A stretch of DNA of 64,000 nt from positions 1,612,001 to 1,676,000 of the forward strand of contig NZ_CP046582.1 in NCBI RefSeq assembly GCF_018141005.1, in the 5' to 3' direction. Positions 1 through 9,752 of this stretch are shown one piece after another. The notes beneath the pieces were generated by a model that was not told where the DNA came from, ran no database searches, and saw nothing but the letters and a program-made list of their open reading frames with translations. Made by a program: the position numbers and the translations under genes. This DNA is from Erwinia sp. E602. Its GTDB lineage: Bacteria; Pseudomonadota; Gammaproteobacteria; Enterobacterales; Enterobacteriaceae. How positions within the stretch are numbered: position 1 is the stretch's first letter; every line of letters starts with the position of its first letter.

Positions 1-739
1 GTTTACCCTCGGCGTCTCCTCTGCCGCCGCCTTCGGCGCCGCGCTGGCGATCGTGCTGGGCATCGGCATTCCCGGCATTCCCGACCAGTGGTTTATCTCC
101 GCTAACGCCTTTGTGTTTGCGCTGCTGGCCGCGCTGATGCTGGACGCGGTCACCCGCTGGACCCAGGTCTCCACCTCCGGGGTGGTGCTGTTTGGCATCG
201 CGCTGGTGTTCACCTTTAACGCGCTGGTGTCGATGATGCAGTTTATCGCCAGCGAAGATACCCTGCAGGGGCTGGTGTTCTGGACCATGGGCAGCCTGGC
301 GCGCTCATCATGGGACAAGCTGGCGGTGCTGAGCATTGCGCTGCTGATCCTGGTACCTATCTCGATGATGAGCGCCTGGAAACTGACCGCGCTGCGGCTG
401 GGGGAGGATCGCGCGGTGAGCTTTGGCATCGACGTGCGTCGTCTGCGCCTCGGCACCCTGCTGCGCATCAGTATTATCTCCGCGCTGGCGGTGGCCTTTG
501 TCGGGCCAATCGGCTTTATCGGCCTGGTTGCGCCGCACATCGCGCGCATGGTGTTCGGTGAAGATCACCGCTTCTACCTGCCGGCCAGCGCGCTGACCGG
601 GGCGCTGGTGCTGTCGCTGGCCTCGGTGGCGTCGAAAAACATCCTGCCAGGGGTGATCATTCCGGTGGGTATCGTGACCTCGCTGGTCGGCGTGCCGTTC
701 TTCCTGAGTATTATTCTGCGCCATCGGGGGAATATCTGA
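1..739 (+). CDS. FecCD-family iron-siderophore ABC permease (5' partial)
   Basis: Inner-membrane permease subunit of an iron-siderophore (or related cobalamin/haem-type) ABC importer. The frame is open from base 2, and the residues before the first in-window GTG (53) read LGVSSAAAFGAALAIVLG, a segment typical of the FecCD/BtuC family, so the gene begins upstream of the window. The visible part has several membrane segments, and the family motif GPIGFIGLVAPHIARM (about 500-550), which contacts the ATPase. The stop overlaps the ATP-binding gene (TGATG at 737-741), so the two are translationally coupled. The substrate cannot be read from the sequence; the receptor, binding protein and first permease would lie upstream. 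Confidence 0.88.
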   Translation, partial: FTLGVSSAAAFGAALAIVLGIGIPGIPDQWFISANAFVFALLAALMLDAVTRWTQVSTSGVVLFGIALVFTFNALVSMMQFIASEDTLQGLVFWTMGSLARSSWDKLAVLSIALLILVPISMMSAWKLTALRLGEDRAVSFGIDVRRLRLGTLLRISIISALAVAFVGPIGFIGLVAPHIARMVFGEDHRFYLPASALTGALVLSLASVASKNILPGVIIPVGIVTSLVGVPFFLSIILRHRGNI

Positions 740-1521
740 TGCAGGGACTGAAAATCAGCGGCTTCAGCGCCGGTTATCCAAAACGTCAGGTGATTACCGA
801 CCTGAACATTCCGCTGCTGCCGCGCGGCAAAATCACCGTGCTGCTGGGGCCGAACGGCTGCGGCAAGTCGACGCTGCTGCGCTCGCTGGCCGGGCTGAAT
901 AAGGCCAGAGGCGAGCTGTGGCTGAACGGTGACGAGCTGATGAGCCTGCCGTTTGCCCGCCGCGCATCAAGGGTGGTCTACCTGCCGCAGTCGCTGCCGG
1001 CCGGGGTACACCTGCACGTGCTGGAGTCGATTATCGTGGCGCAGCGCGCCTCCGGCGGACGCAGCACCGCCGCCAGCGAAGCCGAGGTGATGGCGCTGCT
1101 GGAACAGCTGGGCATCGCCCACCTGGCGATGAGCTTCCTCGATCAGCTCTCCGGCGGGCAGAAGCAGCTGGTGGGGCTGGCGCAGTCGCTGATCCGCCGC
1201 CCGGAGCTGCTGCTGCTCGATGAGCCGCTCAGCGCCCTCGACCTTAACTACCAGTTCCACGTGATGGACCTGGTGGCGCGCGAGACCCGCCAGCGCAATA
1301 TCGTGACCGTGGTGGTGGTGCATGACATCAACATCGCGCTGCGCCACAGCGAACACGTGCTGATGCTGCAGAACGGCAGGCTGATTGCCGACGGTGCGCC
1401 GGAGGAGGTGATCACCCCGGAGAGCCTGGCGAAAGTCTACGGCGTGCGCGGCCGCATTGAGCGCTGTTCGCACGGTACGCCGCAGGTGCTGATTGATGGC
1501 CTGGTGGGGGATGTGGCCTGA
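739..1521 (+). CDS. FecE/FepC-type ABC transporter ATP-binding protein
   Basis: Cytoplasmic ATPase of the same iron-siderophore importer, 260 aa, the usual length of the FecE/FhuC/FepC family. Walker A is GPNGCGKST (about residues 33-41), the signature is LSGGQKQLVGLAQ, Walker B is LLLLDEPLSALD and the switch His sits in VVVVHDIN. The ATG overlaps the stop of the permease gene by one base, so this is the last gene of the operon. No Fur box is visible because the operon promoter lies outside the window. Exact substrate unknown. Confidence 0.92.
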   Translation: MQGLKISGFSAGYPKRQVITDLNIPLLPRGKITVLLGPNGCGKSTLLRSLAGLNKARGELWLNGDELMSLPFARRASRVVYLPQSLPAGVHLHVLESIIVAQRASGGRSTAASEAEVMALLEQLGIAHLAMSFLDQLSGGQKQLVGLAQSLIRRPELLLLDEPLSALDLNYQFHVMDLVARETRQRNIVTVVVVHDINIALRHSEHVLMLQNGRLIADGAPEEVITPESLAKVYGVRGRIERCSHGTPQVLIDGLVGDVA

Positions 1522-1604
1522 GATAATTGCAGTTTCAATCGAAAGAAGGCCTGGCGGCGTGTTCCCCCGTCGCTGTGATGATTTAAAATCGCAGGACGGG
1601 GTAA

Positions 1605-1976
1605 CTAGTACCCGTGATTACAGAGTGCAATGACGTTGTGGGCATTTTTAATTGCTATCAGGGCGGAGTTTTTTGTAACTGTTTTTTCTAAAAAATAATC
1701 ACTAATCGTGCGCTGGTCCTTCATTGCTTTGAGTATATAGCCCAGAGCAAGCAGCTCTTTTCTGGTGTACGTTTCTGCTTCCAGTCGCCAGGCATCGCCT
1801 TGCAGGTAAGATATCAAATCTTTGTGGCTGTCCTTTGGGCCGCTGCTCATCGCTGAAATAACGTGATGATAAGCACCATAGTAAGCCCGTCCAACGGCGT
1901 TTCTGAAGCCAATTTCATCCTTCCTGGCAAGGCACTGTTCCGCGAAATTGATAAAATCCGTGCTAATTATTGGCAT
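1605..1976 (-). CDS. HEPN-domain protein, putative RNase/toxin-like
   Basis: 123 aa all-helical protein. Residues 25-39 (RNAVGRAYYGAYHHV) match the HEPN signature, including an R-x6-H pair (Arg30, His37) corresponding to the RX4-6H active-site motif of HEPN ribonucleases such as those in toxin-antitoxin and abortive-infection systems. Its ATG (1974-1976) lies inside the last codons of the upstream gene, a 10-base overlap, so the two are co-translated. Base composition is clearly more AT-rich than the flanking importer and formaldehyde genes, suggesting acquired DNA. HEPN proteins can also be non-catalytic adaptors, so ribonuclease activity is inference. No nucleotidyltransferase (MNT) antitoxin is adjacent. 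Confidence 0.7.
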   Translation of the reverse strand: MPIISTDFINFAEQCLARKDEIGFRNAVGRAYYGAYHHVISAMSSGPKDSHKDLISYLQGDAWRLEAETYTRKELLALGYILKAMKDQRTISDYFLEKTVTKNSALIAIKNAHNVIALCNHGY

Positions 1977-2752
1977 TGTCCGGTTTCCTGTGTTGTAAGC
2001 ATCGAGCCCTGTTCAAACCAGACGCTAAAGTTAAGGCTGAGCAGTTCATCGTGCTCTGCCAGCTCCAGGGCCAGCTGCAAATTCATAGCGGCCACGCGAT
2101 CGACATTACAGTTAGCGACGGTTACTACGTACGCATTCATCGCTTCTTCATTCAGTGAATGGAAAGAGTAATGCTCGGTAATGGCGTTGTTTTTACGCAT
2201 GATTGCGGCTACGGATCTCACCAGAACAGTAAACTGTGCATCGGACATGTTGGCAGTCGACCTGAAACGGGCAAGTCCGGACTCCAGGGAGGCTAAGTCG
2301 CCACTGAAATGTTGCTCTGCTGCCTGAGGAACCATCCTGAGAAATTTTCTGTTCAGCTCAAAAGCCTTTGCAAATTCACCGTAGTAGAGATGCAAATAGA
2401 TTGCTCTGCAGAGGATCTCTGGCGAGATAAACTTTTGGCTGAGACGCCAGGACAGCTTAACCGCATCGGCTAATTCTCCTCGCAGAGAAACGAAAATAAG
2501 GTAATTTTTAGCAACTACATCAGCTTCACTCTCTACACACAACGCGCGCTCAAACAGGGGAGAGGCTTTATCGCTGTCACCATAGGCTGCCCAGGCTAAG
2601 GCAAGCAGATACTCCTCATGGGCTGAATTTCCTAAGGCTTTAATGTTTCTGATCCAGCTGTGCAGGTCCCATTCAGCGAGCAGTTCTCCTGACTTGAGAA
2701 TATCGATAAGCTGATGAGCGTACTCAGTTGATTTTGAAAGAGGTTCGGGCAT
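1967..2752 (-). CDS. Helical-repeat (TPR-like) protein, partner of the HEPN gene
   Basis: 261 aa, not recognised as a named family. Predicted to be all-helical, with A/G/Y-spaced helix pairs reminiscent of TPR units (for example ALAWAAYGDSDKASPLFERAL and IYLHLYYGEFAKAFELNRKFL, each about 20 residues). No signal peptide or membrane segment. The start is the ATG at 2750-2752, preceded by AGGGGA. It is the first gene of a two-gene operon and overlaps the HEPN gene by 10 bases. A scaffold or antitoxin-like role is suggested only by the overlap. It is AT-richer than its neighbours. Confidence 0.6.
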   Translation of the reverse strand: MPEPLSKSTEYAHQLIDILKSGELLAEWDLHSWIRNIKALGNSAHEEYLLALAWAAYGDSDKASPLFERALCVESEADVVAKNYLIFVSLRGELADAVKLSWRLSQKFISPEILCRAIYLHLYYGEFAKAFELNRKFLRMVPQAAEQHFSGDLASLESGLARFRSTANMSDAQFTVLVRSVAAIMRKNNAITEHYSFHSLNEEAMNAYVVTVANCNVDRVAAMNLQLALELAEHDELLSLNFSVWFEQGSMLTTQETGQCQ

Positions 2753-2880
2753 GACATCCCCTGTGAATAAACGGGCTGGCTGATGGGGTCTGTTGTGTAA
2801 TAAAACCGCAATCTACAGCACAGCCAGTCATTCCTGAAATCAAAAAATGCTTATGAGGCAGGCAGGTCGAAAAAATGTGG

Positions 2881-2909
2881 TTTAAAAGCGGGACGGCGAA
2901 TGCCGCCCC
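2881..2909 (-). terminator. Intrinsic terminator after yeiG
   Basis: Read on the minus strand: an 8-bp GC-rich stem (GGGGCGGC / GCCGTCCC, one G-T pair) with an ATTC loop, followed by GCTTTTAAA. It lies just 9 bases past the yeiG stop. Confidence 0.55.
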
Positions 2910-2917
2910 GTGAGGGA

Positions 2918-3760
2918 CTACACCAGCAGATGTTTCGCGTGGAAGCGCAGGTGATCTTCCACAAAGCTGGCGATAAAGAAGTAGCTGTGATCGTAGCCGG
3001 GCTGGATGCGCAGCGTCAGCGGGTAGCCGCGATCGCGGGCGAGGGCGGCCAGACGCTCCGGCCGCAGCTGGTCGGCGAGGAACTGGTCGCTGTCGCCCTG
3101 GTCGATCAGCATCGGCAGCTGGTCGCTGGTCTGGCTCAGCAGCCAGCAGCTGTCGTACTCTTTCCACGCCTGACGATCGTCCCCGAGATAGTGGCGGAAG
3201 GCCTTCTGGCCCCACGGCACCTCCAGCGGATTGACGATCGGAGCAAAGGCGGAGACCGAGCTGAACTTGCCCGGATTACGCAGCGCAAGGGTCAGCGCGC
3301 CGTGGCCGCCCATCGAATGCCCCATGATCGCCTGACGATCGCTGACCTTAAAGCGGTCGGCAATCAGCGCCGGCAGTTCGTCGTTAATGTAGTCATACAT
3401 ACGGAAGTGCGCCGACCAGGGGGCCTGGGTGGCGTTGAGGTAGAACCCCGCGCCCTGGCCAAGATCGTACCCTTCATCATTCGCCACGCCTTCGCCGCGC
3501 GGGCTGGTATCCGGCATCACCAGCACCAGGCCAAGCTCGGCGGCAGCCCGCTGTGCGCCGGACTTAACGCTAAAGTTCTCATCGGTGCAGGTCAGCCCGG
3601 CGAGGAACCAGACCACCGGCGGCGGAATATCGTCCTTCGGCTCCGGCAGAAAGATGCTGAAGGTCATCGGGCAGTTCAGCACCGCCGACTGATGGCGGTA
3701 ACGTTGCTGCCAGCCGCCGTGCATGCGGTGTTCTTCGAGTAGTTCCATATTATCAGCCAC
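2918..3760 (-). CDS. yeiG: S-formylglutathione hydrolase
   Basis: Serine hydrolase of the esterase D family that splits S-formylglutathione into formate and glutathione, the last step of glutathione-dependent formaldehyde detoxification. 280 aa; the nucleophile elbow [10 protein letters not shown] lies near residue 148, and the family blocks [21 protein letters not shown] and [10 protein letters not shown] are present (the last carries the catalytic His). The protein follows E. coli YeiG throughout. The start is the GTG at 3758-3760, four bases after AGGAGG; an internal ATG at 3748 matches the E. coli start. It faces the same way as frmA, which supplies its substrate; the ERIC-like tandem repeat separates them. 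Confidence 0.93.
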   Translation of the reverse strand: MADNMELLEEHRMHGGWQQRYRHQSAVLNCPMTFSIFLPEPKDDIPPPVVWFLAGLTCTDENFSVKSGAQRAAAELGLVLVMPDTSPRGEGVANDEGYDLGQGAGFYLNATQAPWSAHFRMYDYINDELPALIADRFKVSDRQAIMGHSMGGHGALTLALRNPGKFSSVSAFAPIVNPLEVPWGQKAFRHYLGDDRQAWKEYDSCWLLSQTSDQLPMLIDQGDSDQFLADQLRPERLAALARDRGYPLTLRIQPGYDHSYFFIASFVEDHLRFHAKHLLV

Positions 3761-3776
3761 TTTTCCTCCTCTTTGC

Positions 3777-3890
3777 CGTCACATAAGGCGCTGTCTCTGC
3801 GTTGGCTGCGCTCGGCCACCCCGGTCACATAGTTGTCTATGCTCCCGGGGATGGCCTCACTTGCCGCCTTGATACAGCACCTTCTGTTTA
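3777..3890. repeat. ERIC-like imperfect palindrome, copy 1
   Basis: 114-bp unit repeated 127 bases downstream with only two differences (3784 and 3835). The centre folds as a long imperfect hairpin: GGCCA-CCCCGG-CATAG, loop, CTATG-CCGGGG-TGGCC. The segments TGCGTTGGCTGC, CACCCCGGTCAC and CTTGCCGCCTT match my recollection of the enterobacterial ERIC/IRU consensus. Located between yeiG and frmA. Confidence 0.8.
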
Positions 3891-3903
3891 GCAAATTTAA
3901 TGT

Positions 3904-4017
3904 CGTCACAGAAGGCGCTGTCTCTGCGTTGGCTGCGCTCGGCCACCCCGGTCACATAGTTATCTATGCTCCCGGGGATGGCCTCACTTGCCGCCTTGAT
4001 ACAGCACCTTCTGTTTA
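3904..4017. repeat. ERIC-like imperfect palindrome, copy 2
   Basis: Second tandem copy, period 127 bp, ending 14 bases from the frmA stop codon (4032-4034). Same orientation and same hairpin as copy 1. In RNA this would place two strong stem-loops between frmA and yeiG transcripts. Confidence 0.8.
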
Positions 4018-4031
4018 GGCAAAATTTCTAA

Positions 4032-5240
<1,209 letters not shown>

Positions 5241-6119
5241 TTAAGCGCTCGACTTCTCATCAAACTGCTCAATAATCAGGTACTTTAGCGCTTTCACATT
5301 GGGGGTGAAGGCATCACGCCGCCACACCAGCCAGGTGGCGGTATCGCGCAGCTCCGCCGGTAACGGGTGCTGACGCACCCGCTGGTGGCCGGGCAGCAGC
5401 GCCAGCACCGACGCCGGCAGCATCGCCAGCCCGGCACCGCTGGCGACGCAGGCCAGCATCGCGTGGTAAGAGGAGATTTCCATGACCGCGCCGTGTTGCA
5501 CACCGGCTTCGCGATACCAGTTTTCAAAACGGCTGCGATAGGAACAGCTGTTGCGAAAGGTAAACAGCGTTGCGGCGGCGGCGTCGGCTGGCTGGCCGAT
5601 CGGCGGATGATCCAGGCTGCTGATCAACAGCATCTGCTCAGGAAACGCCACGCAGCTGTTGAGGTCGTCGCCGCTAACCGGGCCATCGGCCAGCGCGGCG
5701 GCCAGCGTACCGGCGCGCACCCGATCGATAATCTCGCCGGAGGTGCCGGTGGTCAGCGCCAGCGTCACCGCCGGATAGCGCTGGTGAAAGGCGGCCAGCA
5801 GCTCCGGCAGGCGGCTGGCGGCGGTGCTCTCCATCGAGCCGAGGGCAAAATGACCGGCCGGTTCGCCGCTGTGGGTCATCGCCAGCGCCTCTTCACTCAG
5901 CGCCAGAATGCGCTGCGCATAACAGAGAAAATTATGGCCGACCGGTGACAGCCGCAGCCGCTGCTTTTCGCGGATAAACAGATCGCTGCCCAGCTCCTCT
6001 TCCAGCTGGCGCAGGCGGGTGGTGAGGTTCGACGGCACGCGGTTCAGCTGCTCCGCGGCGCGTACCACCGAGCCGCTTTCCGCTACCGCGCAGAACATTT
6101 TTAGCTGGGTCAGATCCAT
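5241..6119 (-). CDS. LysR-family regulator, PtrR (YneJ)-like
   Basis: 292 aa LysR-type regulator. N-terminal winged helix-turn-helix (MDLTQLKMFCAVAESGSV through QLEEELGSDLF), followed by a type 2 periplasmic-binding-like effector domain. By recalled sequence it resembles E. coli PtrR/YneJ (VPSNLTTRLRQLEEELG, SPVGHNFLCYAQRIL, TWLVWRRDAFT). It is divergent from the MFS gene at 6223 with a 103-bp intergenic region, the usual arrangement of a LysR regulator and its target. It is also followed by frmA (84 bp), so a link to formaldehyde genes is possible but unproven. Effector unknown. Confidence 0.85.
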   Translation of the reverse strand: MDLTQLKMFCAVAESGSVVRAAEQLNRVPSNLTTRLRQLEEELGSDLFIREKQRLRLSPVGHNFLCYAQRILALSEEALAMTHSGEPAGHFALGSMESTAASRLPELLAAFHQRYPAVTLALTTGTSGEIIDRVRAGTLAAALADGPVSGDDLNSCVAFPEQMLLISSLDHPPIGQPADAAAATLFTFRNSCSYRSRFENWYREAGVQHGAVMEISSYHAMLACVASGAGLAMLPASVLALLPGHQRVRQHPLPAELRDTATWLVWRRDAFTPNVKALKYLIIEQFDEKSSA

Positions 6120-6222
6120 GTATTCTCTATTTGTAAGTAACTTGTTTTTAATTATTCACTTTTCGTGAGTATATCCGGCGGATACGCTACAGGCAACCGT
6201 TAAAAGAGTAAGGAACATCATC

Positions 6223-7356
6223 ATGGCTGTACGCGTGGCGCTAAGCGCCTTTCTGGCGCTGGTGGTAGCAATGGGCATCGGCCGCTTTGCCTTTACCCCG
6301 CAGGTCCCTTTAATGATAGCTGAACATCAGCTGACGCTGACCAGCGCCGCGGTGGTGGCGGCGCTTAACTATCTTGGCTACCTGTGCGGTTCATTTGACG
6401 CTATGCGCGCCCGGCGGCAGGTGGAGTGGCGGCTGCAGGCCGGCGTGTGGGGCGGGGTGGCACTGACGCTGCTCTCAGGTGCGGTGGAAGGGCCGTGGCT
6501 GCACGGACTGCTGCGCTTTGTTATCGGCTGGGCCAGCGGCTGGGCGATGGTGCTGGTGGCGGCGTGGAGCAATGAGGTGTTGCACCGTTATCAGCGCCCT
6601 GGGCTCAGCGCCCTGGTGTTTGCCGGGCCGGGTACCGGCATTTTCCTCAGCGGCCTGCTGGCGGTATGGCTGCACGGTAAGGCAGCCAGCGCGGCCTGGG
6701 CCTGGCTGGCCTATGGGGTGCTGGCGCTGCTGCTGGTGGTGAGCATCGCCCGTTCGTTGCCCCGGCGCGGCGATCTGCACCGGCCGCAGAGCGTGCCGGA
6801 GCCGCTGGTGCTGACGCCGGGGCTGAAGCGGCTGGTGCTGAGCTACAGCCTGGCGGGCTTCGGCTATATTCTGCCGGCCACCTTTCTGTCGCAGATGGCC
6901 AGCGAACGCTTTCCTGGCATCGTCTCTCAGTTTGTCTGGCCGGTGTTTGGCGGCGCAGCGGTGCTGGGGATCCTGCTCGGCATTCTTACCCGCCGCGTGG
7001 GGCAGAGCAACCGGCGGCTGGCGGTGATCCTCTGGCTGCAGGGGGCGGGGGTGCTGGCCAGCGACCGGCTGCCGGGCCTGGCCGGGCTGCTGGTGGGGGC
7101 GCTGCTGGTGGGCGGCGGCTTCCTCTGCGTGGTGCAGCTCTCGCTGCAGTATGGCCGTGAACTGGCGCCGGAGCACAGCCGCTATATGGCCGGCCTGCTG
7201 ACCACCGGCTATGCCATCGGCCAGCTCGCCGGGCCGCTGCTGTCGGCGATCGCTACCGCGTTGACCGGGCAGCTGGCCCCGGCGCTGTACGTGGCCGCCG
7301 CCGCACTGCTGCTGGCAGGTATACTGGTCTGGCGGCGCGCTGGCGGCGTCAGTTGA
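6223..7356 (+). CDS. YbfB/YjiJ-family MFS transporter
   Basis: 377 aa, about 11-12 hydrophobic segments, inner membrane. The N-terminal block LALVVAMGIGRFAFTPQVP is the family hallmark (YbfB/YjiJ), with a further conserved GPGTGIF segment in the middle. The start ATG at 6223 follows TAAGGA with suitable spacing. It is divergently paired with the LysR gene, probably its regulator. In E. coli yjiJ is also next to a LysR gene. Substrate unknown. Confidence 0.85.
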   Translation: MAVRVALSAFLALVVAMGIGRFAFTPQVPLMIAEHQLTLTSAAVVAALNYLGYLCGSFDAMRARRQVEWRLQAGVWGGVALTLLSGAVEGPWLHGLLRFVIGWASGWAMVLVAAWSNEVLHRYQRPGLSALVFAGPGTGIFLSGLLAVWLHGKAASAAWAWLAYGVLALLLVVSIARSLPRRGDLHRPQSVPEPLVLTPGLKRLVLSYSLAGFGYILPATFLSQMASERFPGIVSQFVWPVFGGAAVLGILLGILTRRVGQSNRRLAVILWLQGAGVLASDRLPGLAGLLVGALLVGGGFLCVVQLSLQYGRELAPEHSRYMAGLLTTGYAIGQLAGPLLSAIATALTGQLAPALYVAAAALLLAGILVWRRAGGVS

Positions 7357-7434
7357 CACTGTTTTATCACTGACAGGGTTGATTCACTGGATTACGCGGC
7401 CAATGTGTACCAGAATACCGCCTCAGAATTCCCG

Positions 7435-7459
7435 GCCGGGCGCGCGATGCCCGGCTTTT
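7435..7459 (+). terminator. Weak terminator/attenuator hairpin before folE
   Basis: 7-bp perfect stem GCCGGGC / GCCCGGC with a 7-base loop, followed by only four T. It ends 23 bases before the folE ATG, so it may end the MFS transcript or attenuate folE. Confidence 0.4.
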
Positions 7460-7481
7460 ACCTGCCGGAGAAGAAAAGCAC

Positions 7482-8147
7482 ATGGCGACGTTGAGTCAGG
7501 AAGCCACACTTGTTCACGAGGCGCTGCTCGCCCGTGGTCTGGAAACCCCGTTACGTGCGCCAGCACGTGAAATGGATGATGAAACCCGCCGCGGGCTGAT
7601 CGCCGGCCATATGACCGAGATTATGCAGCTGCTGAACCTCGATCTGACCGATGACAGCCTGATGGAAACGCCGAAACGTATCGCAAAAATGTACGTTAAC
7701 GAGGTGTTTTCCGGCCTGGACTACGCCAACTTCCCGAAAATCACCCTGATCGAAAACAAGATGAAGGTTGATGAGATGGTGACGGTGCGCGACATTACGC
7801 TGACCAGCACCTGCGAGCACCACTTTGTGATTATCGACGGTAAGGCCACGGTGGCCTATATCCCGAAAGACAAAGTGATTGGCCTGTCGAAGATTAACCG
7901 CATCGTGCAGTTCTTCTCCTCGCGCCCGCAGGTGCAGGAGCGTCTGACCCAGCAGATCCTGCTGGCGCTGCAGACCCTGCTCGGCACCAACAACGTCGCC
8001 GTTTCTATTGACGCGGTGCACTACTGCGTGAAGGCGCGCGGCATCCGCGATGCCACCAGCGCCACGACCACTACCTCGCTGGGCGGCCTGTTTAAGTCCA
8101 GCCAGAACACCCGTCAGGAGTTCCTGCGCGCGGTGCGCCACAGCTAA
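7482..8147 (+). CDS. folE: GTP cyclohydrolase I
   Basis: Converts GTP to 7,8-dihydroneopterin triphosphate, first step of tetrahydrofolate synthesis. 221 aa, one residue shorter than E. coli FolE and nearly collinear with it. The zinc ligands are in TCEHHF and HYCVKARG; the C-terminal [15 protein letters not shown] block is intact. The ATG follows GGAGAAGAAAAGCAC. folE-yeiB order is the same as in E. coli; the two are separated by 53 bp containing a hairpin. Confidence 0.97.
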   Translation: MATLSQEATLVHEALLARGLETPLRAPAREMDDETRRGLIAGHMTEIMQLLNLDLTDDSLMETPKRIAKMYVNEVFSGLDYANFPKITLIENKMKVDEMVTVRDITLTSTCEHHFVIIDGKATVAYIPKDKVIGLSKINRIVQFFSSRPQVQERLTQQILLALQTLLGTNNVAVSIDAVHYCVKARGIRDATSATTTTSLGGLFKSSQNTRQEFLRAVRHS

Positions 8148-8159
8148 TTAGCCTTACCC

Positions 8160-8184
8160 GGCGGGGCGCCCGGAGCGCTCCGCC
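8160..8184 (+). other. Hairpin between folE and yeiB
   Basis: 9-bp stem GGCGGGGCG / CGCTCCGCC (one G-T pair) with a 7-base loop, without a T run. It may stabilise the folE mRNA end or reduce expression of yeiB. Confidence 0.4.
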
Positions 8185-8200
8185 TGACGGAACCTCCATC

Positions 8201-9340
8201 ATGCCCCGCATCGTAACCCTCGACTTTATCCGTGGCATTGCCATCCTTGGCATTCTGCTGATGAACATTATCGCCTTTGCGCTGCCGAAAGCCGCTTACG
8301 TCAATCCGGCCTGGCAGGGGATGCCCACAGTCGGTGAGTTTCTGGTCTGGGCGGCGCAGGATCTGCTGGCGCAGGCCAAATTTCTCACCCTGTTTGCCAT
8401 GCTGTTCGGTGCCGGCCTGCAGCTGCTGCTGCCGCGCGGCGGGCGCTGGCTGCAGTCACGCCTTATCTGGCTGTGCGTGTTGGGTCTGCTGCACGGGCTG
8501 CTGCTGTGGGAGGGGGATATTCTGCTGGCCTACGGGCTGACCGGCCTGCTGGTGTGGCGGATGATCCGCGATGTGGCGACGCCTCGTCAGCTGATTAACA
8601 CCGGCCTGCTGCTGTATCTGGTTGGCAGCGGAGTGCTGGTGGTGCTGGGTATGGGGGCCGGTTCACAGCCGGGTAGCGGCTGGCTGCCGGGGGCGGCAGC
8701 GGTTCAGTACGAAACCTTCTGGCGCACCCACGGCGGCAGCGAGGCGCTGCTGAACCGGCTGGATATGGTCGGTGATGCGCTGATCGCGCTGGCGGTACAG
8801 TACGTCTGGCAGCTGGCGGGATTGATGATGATCGGCGCTGCGCTGATGCGTAACGGCTGGTTGCAGGGGCACTTCGACACGGCCCACTACCGCCGCACCG
8901 GCTGGCGACTGGTGGCGGCCGGGATGGCGATTGAGCTGCCGTCAATCGTACTGCAGTACCTGACCGGCTGGGATTTCCGCTGGAGCGGTTTTTTCCTGCA
9001 GGTGCCGCGTGAGATCGGCGCCCCGCTGCAGTCGCTGGGCTACGCCGCGCTGTGCTTCGGCTACTGGCCGGCCCTGCCGGAGCGTTTAACCGCGGCGGTT
9101 AGCCGGGTAGGCCGCATGGCGCTCTCCAGCTACCTGCTGCAGACGCTGATTTGTACCACGCTGTTTAACAGTCTGGGGTGGTTTAACCAGTTCAGCCGCG
9201 CGCAGCTGCTGCTGATGGTGCCGGCAATCTGGGCAGTCAATCTGCTGTTCTCGTGGCTGTGGCTTAAGCGGTTCCGGCAGGGGCCGCTGGAGTGGCTGTG
9301 GCGTTGGCTGACGCAGCGCTGCGGCGGCAGCGTCCGCTGA
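8201..9340 (+). CDS. yeiB: DUF418 inner-membrane protein YeiB
   Basis: 379 aa polytopic membrane protein of the DUF418/YeiB family, whose biochemical role is not established. It begins TLDFIRGIAILGILLMNI, the heparan-alpha-glucosaminide acetyltransferase-like N-terminal block, and ends with the YeiB domain (GRMALSSYLLQTLICTTLF, FRQGPLEWLWR). Strongly collinear with E. coli YeiB (385 aa). It lies downstream of folE, as in E. coli. Confidence 0.93.
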   Translation: MPRIVTLDFIRGIAILGILLMNIIAFALPKAAYVNPAWQGMPTVGEFLVWAAQDLLAQAKFLTLFAMLFGAGLQLLLPRGGRWLQSRLIWLCVLGLLHGLLLWEGDILLAYGLTGLLVWRMIRDVATPRQLINTGLLLYLVGSGVLVVLGMGAGSQPGSGWLPGAAAVQYETFWRTHGGSEALLNRLDMVGDALIALAVQYVWQLAGLMMIGAALMRNGWLQGHFDTAHYRRTGWRLVAAGMAIELPSIVLQYLTGWDFRWSGFFLQVPREIGAPLQSLGYAALCFGYWPALPERLTAAVSRVGRMALSSYLLQTLICTTLFNSLGWFNQFSRAQLLLMVPAIWAVNLLFSWLWLKRFRQGPLEWLWRWLTQRCGGSVR

Positions 9341-9364
9341 GGCGATCAAACGGCGGGAAGAGGG

Positions 9365-9565
9365 CTAGGTAAAGTATTCTCCCAGCAGGCTGCGTGCCCG
9401 GATGCAGACGCGTTGCCGCCGGGAGTCGGTGGTCTGGCCGCCAAGAAGGGTCAGCGTGGCGATCAGGCTGAGCCGGGTCACCGGCTGCCCGGCTTTGATG
9501 ATGGTCGTTACCGCCGCGCCCATCACGGCGCGGAGTTCATCTGTTTCGCTTAAACCTGTCGACAT
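9365..9565 (-). CDS. YmgB/AriR-like small regulator
   Basis: 66 aa. The segment DELRAVMGAAVTTIIKAG followed by a helix rich in I/L and a C-terminal R/L helix resembles E. coli YmgB/AriR (EESAVLGQAVTNLMLSG), a small dimeric biofilm and acid-resistance regulator. The ATG (9563-9565) has a GAGGG ribosome site six bases upstream, supporting a real gene. In E. coli the ycgZ-ymgABC operon is the target of the BluF/BluR blue-light system; here a BluF gene lies 0.9 kb away, which strengthens the call. The identity is by pattern and context only. Confidence 0.6.
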   Translation of the reverse strand: MSTGLSETDELRAVMGAAVTTIIKAGQPVTRLSLIATLTLLGGQTTDSRRQRVCIRARSLLGEYFT

Positions 9566-9724
9566 ATTATCCCTCGCCTGGCCGCTGCGTTTTGTTGTTT
9601 AACTGAGCAATCAAATTTATTTCTCACAGGCAGGACAAAAGCCGCCGGAGTTTGCGTGTATTCCATCATGCACAGAAAAGAACAATAAAGAACAGTAAAT
9701 AGCATAATTATTTATCACAGGGGT

Positions 9725-9752
9725 TTGTACAGCTGAAAACATATCTGTACAA
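9725..9752. promoter_or_regulatory. Candidate MerR-family (MlrA/BluR-type) operator
   Basis: TTGTACA (9725-9731), 14 bases, TGTACAA (9746-9752): a perfect 7-bp inverted repeat. It resembles the MlrA site described at csgD (TTGTACA and TGTACAA arms, 12-base gap). A third TGTATA follows at 9765-9770, close to 20 bp further on. Position: 160 bp upstream of the ymgB-like gene, so it could serve that promoter. Binding protein is inferred. Confidence 0.45.
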
